From NCBI GenBank assembly GCA_023430625.1, contig JAEZAA010000003.1, positions 1-5,335 on the forward strand: a stretch of 5,335 bases of DNA. Direction: 5' to 3'. Source of the DNA: Pseudomonadota bacterium (GTDB lineage Bacteria; Pseudomonadota; Gammaproteobacteria; Pseudomonadales; Oleiphilaceae). Under the pieces are notes generated by a model. The model was given only the letters and a program-made list of their open reading frames with translations. It was not told where the DNA came from and did no database searches. How positions within the stretch are numbered: position 1 is the first letter of the stretch; each line of letters starts with the position of its first letter. The translations under genes were made by a program, and so were the position numbers. Positions 1 through 5,264 of the stretch are shown piece after piece.

Positions 1-650
1 GCCCAGCCAAAGGACGATGGATTGTGGGACTGACACCAGACCCGGCCCTTGCCCCGGAACTTGCACACCAGCCCTTCCCCACCCAGGAACGAGTGGCCCC
101 AGCTCTTACCAGCCTTGGTCAGGGAGAACTCCAGCGTTTCGTTGAAGGCCACGATGTGGCCGCTATCGACGATATATTCGCCGTCCACGTCCACCGGATA
201 GATGGCACCAAAGGACGACAGCAGCACCTTGCCCCGGCCCTTGAGATGCACCCAGAACAGACCTTCGCCGGAAATCAGGTTTTTAAACCCCTGCCAGCCC
301 AAATCGATTTCCACGCTATGCTCGCAGGCCAGGAAGGAGCCGCCCTGCACGATCAGGTTCTCGTCCTCCAGGTCGTACTCCATCATGTCGCCGGCCAGGT
401 TTGAGCCGAACCAGACCTCGCCGGGGCCGGCCTTGGGCTCGAAGTGGTTGAGAAACAGGGATTCACCCGCCACCACTCGCTTAAGCGCCTTGAGCAGCCC
501 GCGCGAGCCTTTCTTGTGGGTGCTGGTGGTGACGTCCATGTTGCCGCTCATGGCGATCATGGCGCCCGCCTCGGCGGTGCAGATTTCACCGGGATTCAGA
601 CTTACTTTCGCCGCCGTATTGCCAGGACGATGAATCAATTCAATGTTCAT
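1..650 (-). CDS. AIM24/TIGR00266 family protein, first of the window, 3' end cut off by window edge
   Basis: Read from the ATG at 650, the frame stays open for 216 codons to the window edge without a stop, so only the C-terminus is missing. The protein starts MNIELIHRPGN and has the glycine-rich beta-repeat pattern of the AIM24/TIGR00266 family: a GESLFLNHF block at residues 62-70, SGEGLF at 127-132, DGEYIVD at 156-162 and GGEGLV at 190-195. It aligns along its whole length with the gene just upstream (662-1324), so the two are tandem paralogues. That paralogue ends about 15 residues after the block matching the last residues seen here, so little is probably missing. The start is supported by an AAGGAG Shine-Dalgarno seven bases before the ATG. 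There is no signal peptide or membrane helix, which suggests a cytoplasmic protein. Yeast Aim24 is mitochondrial. Bacterial members have no well-established biochemical role known to me. Unlike its neighbour it carries Cys196 and Cys206 near the end, with QSH where the neighbour has QTR. Confidence 0.88.
   Translation of the reverse strand, partial: MNIELIHRPGNTAAKVSLNPGEICTAEAGAMIAMSGNMDVTTSTHKKGSRGLLKALKRVVAGESLFLNHFEPKAGPGEVWFGSNLAGDMMEYDLEDENLIVQGGSFLACEHSVEIDLGWQGFKNLISGEGLFWVHLKGRGKVLLSSFGAIYPVDVDGEYIVDSGHIVAFNETLEFSLTKAGKSWGHSFLGGEGLVCKFRGKGRVWCQSHNPSSFGW
164..185. repeat. 22-base near-identical segment shared by the two AIM24 paralogues
   Basis: Positions 164-185 and 844-865 match at 21 of 22 bases. 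Both encode the conserved DGEYIVD block of the two tandem AIM24-family genes. This is conserved coding sequence between duplicated genes, not a mobile repeat. It supports tandem duplication and could be a site for recombination between the copies. Confidence 0.7.
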
Positions 651-657
651 GCAGGCG

Positions 658-663
658 CTCCTT
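658..663 (-). promoter_or_regulatory. Shine-Dalgarno AAGGAG overlapping the stop of the preceding gene
   Basis: On the minus strand AAGGAG lies seven bases before the ATG at 650. It overlaps the TAA stop (662-664) of the preceding AIM24-family gene. Ribosomes ending on that gene would sit on this site, so translation of the two paralogues is probably coupled. It also fixes the start of the downstream gene. Confidence 0.8.
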
Positions 664-1324
664 ACGGCAACCGGGGGTTGATCCAACTGGCCAGGCCCGA
701 CAGGCTGCGGGTCTGGATCACGATCTTGCCTTTACCCTCGACCCGGGTGACCAGCCCCTCGCCACCGAACAGGCTGGAAAACAGGCCGCCGGCCAGCTGC
801 AGCTTGAGCCGGATGGACGGGTCGTACGCCACCAGATGGCTGGTATCGACGATGTATTCGCCGTCGATTTCCCGCTCCAGCAGCGCACCGTAGGCGCCAT
901 ACCAAACCTTGCCGGTGCCGCTCAGCATCAGCTTGAACAGGCCCTCGCGCGCAATCCAGGACACCAGCCCGGCCCAGTGCAGGCTCATCCGCACGCCTTC
1001 GGTGGCGGCAATGAAGGCACCCGGCTGCAGGCAGATGGCATCGTTGTTCAGCTCGATGCACTTGATCTCGCCCGGCGTCGGCTGCACCAGCGTCACCCGC
1101 CGCACCTCCCGCGTACCATTACTGAAGCGGTTGATGAACAGGCTCTCACCCCCCAGGAACTTGCGCAGCAATGCCACGAAAAAGCCGCCGTTGAGACGGG
1201 TTTTCATATCCAGATCGGCCGCCATGCTGGCCATGGCGTCGGACTCGGCGGTGATGGACTCGCCGGGCTCCAGGTCCACATCCACATAACTGAATGCGGC
1301 GCCTCCTTTGATTTCATCTTTCAT
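662..1324 (-). CDS. AIM24/TIGR00266 family protein, second paralogue (complete)
   Basis: This is a complete 220-residue protein, close to the usual length for short AIM24/TIGR00266 members. Family blocks in order are LEPGESITAESDAM (18-31), NGGFF (45-49), LGGESLFINRF (57-67), REGLF (126-130), DGEYIVDTSHLVAY (154-167) and FGGEGLV (186-192). It ends in GKIVIQTR followed by WINPRLP. The fold is expected to be repeated beta-strands. No signal peptide or membrane helix is visible. The start is firm: the ATG overlaps the TGA of the upstream M48 protease gene in an ATGA junction, with AGGAG five bases ahead. A second AIM24-like gene follows 11 bases downstream, giving a protease-AIM24-AIM24 operon. 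The N-terminus (MKDEIKGGAAFSYVDV) is acidic and lacks the IELIHRPGN opening of its paralogue, so the copies have diverged most there. Family assignment is strong. The function is unknown; a scaffold or partner role with the protease is inference from context. Confidence 0.9.
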   Translation of the reverse strand: MKDEIKGGAAFSYVDVDLEPGESITAESDAMASMAADLDMKTRLNGGFFVALLRKFLGGESLFINRFSNGTREVRRVTLVQPTPGEIKCIELNNDAICLQPGAFIAATEGVRMSLHWAGLVSWIAREGLFKLMLSGTGKVWYGAYGALLEREIDGEYIVDTSHLVAYDPSIRLKLQLAGGLFSSLFGGEGLVTRVEGKGKIVIQTRSLSGLASWINPRLP

Positions 1325-1334
1325 TCCAGCTCCT
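1321..1334 (-). promoter_or_regulatory. ATGA stop-start overlap with Shine-Dalgarno between M48 protease and AIM24 gene
   Basis: The bases at 1324-1321 read ATGA on the minus strand, combining the start of the AIM24-family gene with the TGA stop of the protease gene. AGGAG at 1334-1330 lies five bases before the ATG, inside the last protease codons (Glu-Leu-Glu). This arrangement is typical of translational coupling by termination-reinitiation and points to coordinated amounts of the two products. Confidence 0.85.
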
Positions 1335-2529
1335 GCTGTGGTTTCTGATCGTTGTCGTTCTTGTTCAATTCCGCGGGTTCGGCGCCGTGACGGGCCATGA
1401 ACTCCGCCACCAGTGCCTGCAGTTGGGCAAACTCGGCATCCAGATTGCGATAGCCCTGGGGCGAGTCCTTGATGCGTTCCTTCAGCGCCTCAATACGTTT
1501 TTCAGTCGCGGGGTGAGAGCTGAGAAAATCCATGGCGCCGGAGACCAGATCACGGGTATCCGCATCTTCAATCTCGGCCAGACGCTTTTTTTCCTGCTCG
1601 ATCAGCTTCTCGAAGAAGGTGACTAGGCCACGGGGATCGATGCCGGCCTTCTCCAGCAAATCCAGCCCCTGCACATCGGCTTCCGTTTCAAAATCCCGCG
1701 AGTAGCTTTGGTTGAGCAGCAAGGGCGCGGCACCGGCCACCGTGGCCAGCACGCCGCTGACGTCGCCGAACAGGGCCTGAATCACCGCGAAATTGCCGGC
1801 CGCCTGGATCAGCCCCCGCACGCCATGCTGCTCCCGCACATGGGTGATCTCATGGGCCAGCACGCCCAGCAGTTCGCTGGCGCTGTCCGCCTCCAGGATC
1901 AGTCCGGCATTGAGCACGATGTAGCCGCCGGGCAGCGCAAATGCGTTGAGGCCCGCGTCGTTGGAGATGTAGATGCGATACTCGTAGCGCGGGTCGTCCA
2001 GGCTGCTGAGCAAGGGTTGGGTCAGCTGCGCCAGCGCCTCCTGTGCCGGATCGGTTTCGAGCAGTTTGTGACTCACCCGGTACTGGGCGAACACGCTCTG
2101 CCCCAGCTTGGTCTCCCAGGACGGCGGAATCTGGCGCGCGACCAAGCCGCTGACCCAGTCCATCTGCGTCAGCAACAGGGTGGGCGTGCCGACCGCCAGC
2201 ACCAGGACCAACAACAGAATCGACCAGTTGAAGCGGCGGGTATGACGCGCCTTGCGCAACTGGCGTTGGATGGAGTCGTCCAGATGAAGAGTCGGGTTAT
2301 TCAGAATGGAACGGTCACTGGTGTAGAGCGTCCAGTCCGGATACTGGGGATGGCGGATGAACACCAGACGGTCGCTGGCGCCGCCAAGTTCGAAGCGGGC
2401 TTCCTGGAGAGGAAAGCGCACGGACTGCTCGTTGCTGGAAAAGACCATTTCCTGGGCGGAGACCGCCAACACACCGGATGCCCGGCCCTTGGCGAATCCC
2501 TCGTGAAACGCGTGCGCCTGATATTCCAC
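1321..2529 (-). CDS. Membrane-anchored M48 family zinc metalloprotease
   Basis: The 402-residue protein carries the M48 peptidase signature. The zinc-binding HEITH is at residues 226-230, with Glu227 as expected catalytic base. The ETEAD block at 281-285 should supply the third zinc ligand, Glu281. LNAFALPGGYIVLNAGL (194-210) and SSHPATEKRIEAL (337-349) are conserved M48 blocks seen in the BepA/Oma1-like branch. Residues 1-98 form a separate domain, similar in character to the small N-terminal domain found on some M48 proteins (DUF7092-like, from memory). One membrane helix follows at about 102-121 (NWSILLLVLVLAVGTPTLLL). With no signal peptide and a basic stretch (RKARHTRRF) before the helix, the N-domain should be cytoplasmic and the protease periplasmic. 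The start is GTG, because an in-frame stop lies three codons upstream; the ribosome site is weak. It heads an operon with two AIM24-like genes. Likely role: envelope protein quality control. The substrate is unknown. Confidence 0.93.
   Translation of the reverse strand: MEYQAHAFHEGFAKGRASGVLAVSAQEMVFSSNEQSVRFPLQEARFELGGASDRLVFIRHPQYPDWTLYTSDRSILNNPTLHLDDSIQRQLRKARHTRRFNWSILLLVLVLAVGTPTLLLTQMDWVSGLVARQIPPSWETKLGQSVFAQYRVSHKLLETDPAQEALAQLTQPLLSSLDDPRYEYRIYISNDAGLNAFALPGGYIVLNAGLILEADSASELLGVLAHEITHVREQHGVRGLIQAAGNFAVIQALFGDVSGVLATVAGAAPLLLNQSYSRDFETEADVQGLDLLEKAGIDPRGLVTFFEKLIEQEKKRLAEIEDADTRDLVSGAMDFLSSHPATEKRIEALKERIKDSPQGYRNLDAEFAQLQALVAEFMARHGAEPAELNKNDNDQKPQQELE
1585..1591 (-). other. In-phase A-AAA-AAG slippery heptamer inside the M48 gene
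   Basis: At codons 313-315 (GAA AAA AAG) the minus strand has seven A residues followed by G. The heptamer A AAA AAG is in the phase used for -1 frameshifting in dnaX. A -1 slip would add Ala-Ser-Gly-Arg-Asp and stop at TGA (1570-1568), giving a protein of about 320 residues that keeps the zinc site but loses the C-terminal SHPATEKRI block. I see no well-spaced upstream Shine-Dalgarno-like enhancer and no obvious strong downstream stem, so chance Glu-Lys-Lys codon use is the simpler reading. Confidence 0.2.
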
Positions 2530-2590
2530 TGCCGTCTACCCGCATGAATCCCTATGGCGGCCGCGTGGAGCACAGAACGCGGCCATTGAT

Positions 2591-2603
2591 CTAATTCAAT
2601 TAG
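2591..2603. promoter_or_regulatory. Perfect AT-rich palindrome CTAATT-C-AATTAG upstream of the M48 operon
   Basis: This 6-1-6 inverted repeat lies about 60-75 bases before the GTG start of the M48 protease gene, in the 131-base spacer after the cyclase gene. It sits in the only clearly AT-rich stretch of this GC-rich window, where a promoter or a dimeric repressor site would be expected. It lies just downstream of the candidate -10 at 2610-2615, a typical repressor position. No known operator is recognised, so the regulatory role is inference. Confidence 0.35.
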
Positions 2604-2609
2604 CCAATA

Positions 2610-2639
2610 ACCATAGATGCTGTCGGAAGTGGGTGCAAA
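2610..2639 (-). promoter_or_regulatory. Candidate sigma-70 promoter for the M48-AIM24 operon
   Basis: On the minus strand TTTGCA (2639-2634) could be a -35 element, with 18 bases to TATGGT (2615-2610) as -10. Each matches four of six consensus bases. An alternative pair is CCGACA with GCTAAT 16 bases on, slightly further downstream. The upstream gene ends at 2661, so an independent promoter is plausible, but the match is weak. Confidence 0.28.
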
Positions 2640-2646
2640 CCACCCA
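2630..2646 (-). other. Small hairpin after the diguanylate cyclase stop; possible weak terminator
   Basis: TGGGTG and CACCCA pair as a six-base stem with a five-base loop, 15 bases after the TAG stop (2661-2663) of the cyclase gene. No run of U follows, so it is not a typical intrinsic terminator. It may protect the mRNA 3' end or be chance. It overlaps the candidate -35 element, so the two readings compete. Confidence 0.25.
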
Positions 2647-2660
2647 AGTGGCGACGCACT

Positions 2661-4406
2661 CTATGCCATCACTGCCTCGTCATCAACAACTCCGCCATTC
2701 AAGCGCACGCAATTGCGCCCTGCCCGCTTGGCGTCATAGAGAGCACGGTCGGCCAGGCGGATCGTCTGGTTGCGACTCAGCGCGCTGGAGGCCTCCAGCC
2801 GGGCCACACCGGCCGACAGGGTATGACGGATGCAACTGCCCTGATAAAGCGTTGGCGTGGCGGCAAACTCGCTGCGGATACGCTCCGCAATTTCCAAGGC
2901 CTGCTGCGTGGACGGCGCCCGCAGCAGCAACGCGAATTCCTCGCCACCAAAGCGGATACAGACATCGTCCGGACGTACGGAGCGGCTCAGGAGACGCCCC
3001 ATGTCCTTGAGCACTTCGTCACCCGCGTCATGCCCATACTCATCGTTAATGGTCTTGAACAGGTCGAGGTCAATCAACACCAAGAAAGCGGGTTGATCCT
3101 GGGCGACGGCTCGCGGCTGAAACCGGTCGAACGCCTCTTCAAAGGCCCGGCGATTACCAAGGCCGGTTAACGGATCCTGATTCGCCACCGCCAGCGCTAC
3201 CCTGCGATCGCGGTCCCACCTGATGAGTTTTTCTCCCAGGGCCACCAGCAAAAACACTGCCTCCAAAACGCCACCGACCTGCGTATAGACCAGCGGCGTC
3301 AGACCCCAGCTGAACAGGTTGCTGCCCGCACTCAGCACACTGACCACCAACCCCAAGCCGTAGAACAGCCACGCAAGGCTGTACCAGCGGGCATAATACA
3401 GGCCCTGGCGATACGCCATGAAGCCGAGAACAGCCAGTAAAAGCAATGCCGCCAAACTGGCATGGGAGAGATACAACACCGGCACGTAGACACCGGTAAG
3501 GCGGATTACGATCGCGGCTCCCAGTACCCATTGGCAGCCCCGCATGAAGCCGTTAACGCGAGGAAAATATTCGGCGGTTTTAAGAAAACCGCGGGAAAAC
3601 TGCAACGCCGACATGCTCATCAGCAGATAGACAATGTTGAAGCCTTCATTGTGCCAAAAGGGCGAGTTCGGCCACAGGAACTGGTAGGCCACGCCGTTTA
3701 GCTGAGCCCAGGTGAGCATGCTGAAAAAGAGGAAGATTGCATAATGCAGATAAGCGGCCTGACGCAGAATCGTGGCACCCACCAGGGCGATGACAAAGAG
3801 CGCGAGCATCAGGCCGGAATAGCCGCCAAAAACCAAATACTCAAAGCGGGCATCCTGACGGAACTGCTTGGCGTCGGACAGAAACAGATTCAGCGTCAGG
3901 GTGTCCGCTTTCTGGAAATGCAACCGCAGCCACAAGTCGGTGTAACCGCCGGCTGGCGTGGTGTGTTCAAACGCCAGGGTTCGATAGGGTACGGGACGTT
4001 CGGCAAAGGGCACCCGGTCGGAGAGCGTGACCATTGCCACTGGCGCACCGTTGTCCGCGTAATACACGCGCAGCTCGTCCAAAAAGCTGGTCTCATGATT
4101 CAGCACCCAGTGCTTATCGGCGTCTCCCCCAGCATTCGAGAGTCTGACCCGAATCCAATGATAATCACCGGTAATGCCGCGGTTGAGGCAACTGGCCGTT
4201 AAGGGCTGGAACGCATGAAGCGGCAGTTGATCGACGGTGACATCCTGATCCGTGACCCAATACAGCGCTGGGGCGTGCAAGATGTCCTGCCGCAGATTGC
4301 TAATATCCATGGTCGGAACCGGCTGCTGGACCTGCCCCAGGCTCCAGGGGCTCAATAGCAGCATGAACGTCATCAACATCAGGCGGAAGGCCGATAGCAA
4401 GATCAT
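2661..4406 (-). CDS. Membrane diguanylate cyclase with 7TMR-DISM sensor and GGEEF domain
   Basis: The 581-residue protein makes cyclic di-GMP from two GTP. Residues 1-24 form a signal peptide. About 35-185 is a periplasmic beta-sandwich of the 7TMR-DISM extracellular type 2, a putative ligand-binding module. Seven hydrophobic helices follow, at about 189-211, 218-236, 254-272, 287-305, 311-331, 340-360 and 372-391. A GGDEF domain covers about 404-570. Its opening motif is DPLTGLGNRR (411-420). Metal and substrate residues are Asp446 (DLDLFK), Asn454, Asp463 and Glu489 of GGEEF (487-491), all conserved, so it should be active. The inhibitory I-site RPDD (478-481) lies five residues before GGEEF, which predicts product feedback inhibition. 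No EAL or HD-GYP domain is present. The ATG at 4406 is the first possible start after the upstream stop; its ribosome site is poor (AAGAG, 13 bases away). The signal bound by the sensor is unknown. It lies 117 bases after Anbu; co-transcription is uncertain. Confidence 0.95.
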   Translation of the reverse strand: MILLSAFRLMLMTFMLLLSPWSLGQVQQPVPTMDISNLRQDILHAPALYWVTDQDVTVDQLPLHAFQPLTASCLNRGITGDYHWIRVRLSNAGGDADKHWVLNHETSFLDELRVYYADNGAPVAMVTLSDRVPFAERPVPYRTLAFEHTTPAGGYTDLWLRLHFQKADTLTLNLFLSDAKQFRQDARFEYLVFGGYSGLMLALFVIALVGATILRQAAYLHYAIFLFFSMLTWAQLNGVAYQFLWPNSPFWHNEGFNIVYLLMSMSALQFSRGFLKTAEYFPRVNGFMRGCQWVLGAAIVIRLTGVYVPVLYLSHASLAALLLLAVLGFMAYRQGLYYARWYSLAWLFYGLGLVVSVLSAGSNLFSWGLTPLVYTQVGGVLEAVFLLVALGEKLIRWDRDRRVALAVANQDPLTGLGNRRAFEEAFDRFQPRAVAQDQPAFLVLIDLDLFKTINDEYGHDAGDEVLKDMGRLLSRSVRPDDVCIRFGGEEFALLLRAPSTQQALEIAERIRSEFAATPTLYQGSCIRHTLSAGVARLEASSALSRNQTIRLADRALYDAKRAGRNCVRLNGGVVDDEAVMA

Positions 4407-4461
4407 CGGATGGCCGGAACTCTTGTGGAAAGGCGGGAGGGCTACTGCGAGTGACCTAGCT

Positions 4462-4479
4462 CTCTCCCTTCAGGGAAAG
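4462..4479 (-). other. Hairpin in the Anbu-cyclase spacer
   Basis: In the 117-base gap, CTTTCCC and GGGAGAG (minus strand) pair as a seven-base stem with one G-U and a TGAA loop. A further five-base pairing, CTCGC at 4487-4491 with GCGAG at 4447-4451, could enclose it. No U run follows, so it is a poor intrinsic terminator. It could be a leader structure for the cyclase mRNA, a partial terminator for Anbu or a chance fold. I see no good sigma-70 or sigma-54 promoter in this gap. Confidence 0.3.
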
Positions 4480-4523
4480 TGCAATCCTCGCCTGAAAAGC
4501 ATAGCCCAGATCCACCGGACGCG

Positions 4524-5264
4524 TTAGGGAACACTATCGTCCGTGAGCGGCGGCAAGGCCGCAAAGGCGGCTCGCAGGCCATCCGCCCAGGCCTTGCGAA
4601 CCTGGGCGAAGTAGACGTCGTCCTCGCCAATCCGGCGCACCAGGGTCGGCACCAGGGCATCGCGTTCGTAGCAGAGCAGGTCAATGGGCGGCCCCACCGA
4701 CAGATTGCTGCGAATCGTGGAGTCGAAACTGATCAGCGCGCACTGGGCCGCTTCCATCACCGGCGACTGGTAATCGACGATGCGGTCGATGATGGGCTTG
4801 CCGTACTTGCTTTCGCCGATCTGGAAATAAGGCGTCTCGGGGGTCGACTCAATGAAGTTGCCCTGCGGGTAGATATTGAACAGGCGCGGCGACTCGCCCG
4901 CGATCTGGCCGCCCAGAATAAAGGAGCTGCCGGCATCGATATTCGCCTGGGCCAGGGTCGGACCATCCCGTTGGATCACTTCACGCAACGTCTCGCCCAG
5001 CAGACAGGCGGCGTCATACAGCGACGCCACCGTCAGCAGGTTGGGCTGCCCGGCATCCAGATTGGCCCGTTGACGCAGCAGCGCCAGCACGTTTTGGGTG
5101 GTGGCCAGATTACCGGCCGCCAGCACCACGATCAGGCGCTCTCCCGGCACCTCGAAGCGATGCATCTTACGAAAGGTGGCGACATGGTCGACCCCGGCAT
5201 TGGTCCGGGAATCCGAGGCAAACAGCAGGCCTGCCTCCAGGCACATGGCAACGCAGTAGGGCAT
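4524..5264 (-). CDS. Anbu (proteasome-type protease, ancestral beta-subunit family) with Pro in place of the nucleophile Thr
   Basis: The 246-residue protein matches Anbu, the bacterial proteasome/HslV relative (COG3484), through SDSRTNAGVDHVATFRKMH (17-35), AAGNLATTQNVL (49-60), LLGETLREVIQRDGP (88-102), GGQIAGESPRLFNIYPQGNF (118-137), YGKPIIDR (154-161) and SFDSTIRSNLSVGPPIDLL (179-197). Length is normal for the family. Anbu has no propeptide: Met is removed and Thr2 becomes the N-terminal nucleophile. Here residue 2 is Pro (ATG CCC), while Asp18 and Lys33, the partners of Thr1 in proteasomes, are kept. The protein should fold and assemble into the open-ring or helical oligomer known for Anbu, but would lack Ntn-hydrolase activity unless the base is an error. 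No ATG, GTG or TTG lies upstream in frame, so a different start does not rescue a Thr. Upstream lies a probable transglutaminase-like gene end, fitting the usual Anbu operon with alpha-E and ATP-grasp proteins. Physiological substrates are unknown. Confidence 0.93.
   Translation of the reverse strand: MPYCVAMCLEAGLLFASDSRTNAGVDHVATFRKMHRFEVPGERLIVVLAAGNLATTQNVLALLRQRANLDAGQPNLLTVASLYDAACLLGETLREVIQRDGPTLAQANIDAGSSFILGGQIAGESPRLFNIYPQGNFIESTPETPYFQIGESKYGKPIIDRIVDYQSPVMEAAQCALISFDSTIRSNLSVGPPIDLLCYERDALVPTLVRRIGEDDVYFAQVRKAWADGLRAAFAALPPLTDDSVP

Noticed and set aside
164..865. Possible mobile or inverted repeat from the 22-base match at 164-185 and 844-865
   Set aside because: The match is direct, in the same reading frame and encodes the same conserved protein block, so it reflects gene duplication.
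24..893. Several plus-strand open frames over the left end
   Set aside because: They overlap each other and the two AIM24-family genes, which have full family motifs on the minus strand.
836..1348. Plus-strand open frame of 170 codons opposite the second AIM24 gene
   Set aside because: It is antisense to a gene with conserved family blocks, is rich in His/Gln/Ala, and has no motif or convincing ribosome site.
1708..2547. Long plus-strand open frame of 279 codons opposite the M48 gene
   Set aside because: It lies antisense to a gene with clear M48 motifs. Its Gln/Arg/Gly-rich composition is a mirror of the minus-strand codons, and it has no recognisable domain. GC-rich DNA often leaves such frames open.
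2633..3170. Plus-strand frames opposite the GGDEF domain
   Set aside because: The minus strand there encodes an intact GGDEF domain. These frames are low-complexity Arg/Pro/Ala shadow sequence.
4407..4523. Possible c-di-GMP riboswitch upstream of the cyclase
   Set aside because: The spacer has only a short hairpin with a weak enclosing stem. The conserved bases and two-helix layout of known c-di-GMP riboswitches were not seen.
4252..4527. Plus-strand 91-codon frame crossing the Anbu-cyclase spacer
   Set aside because: It overlaps the cyclase signal-peptide region, has no recognisable domain, and gives no evidence of a separate gene in the spacer.
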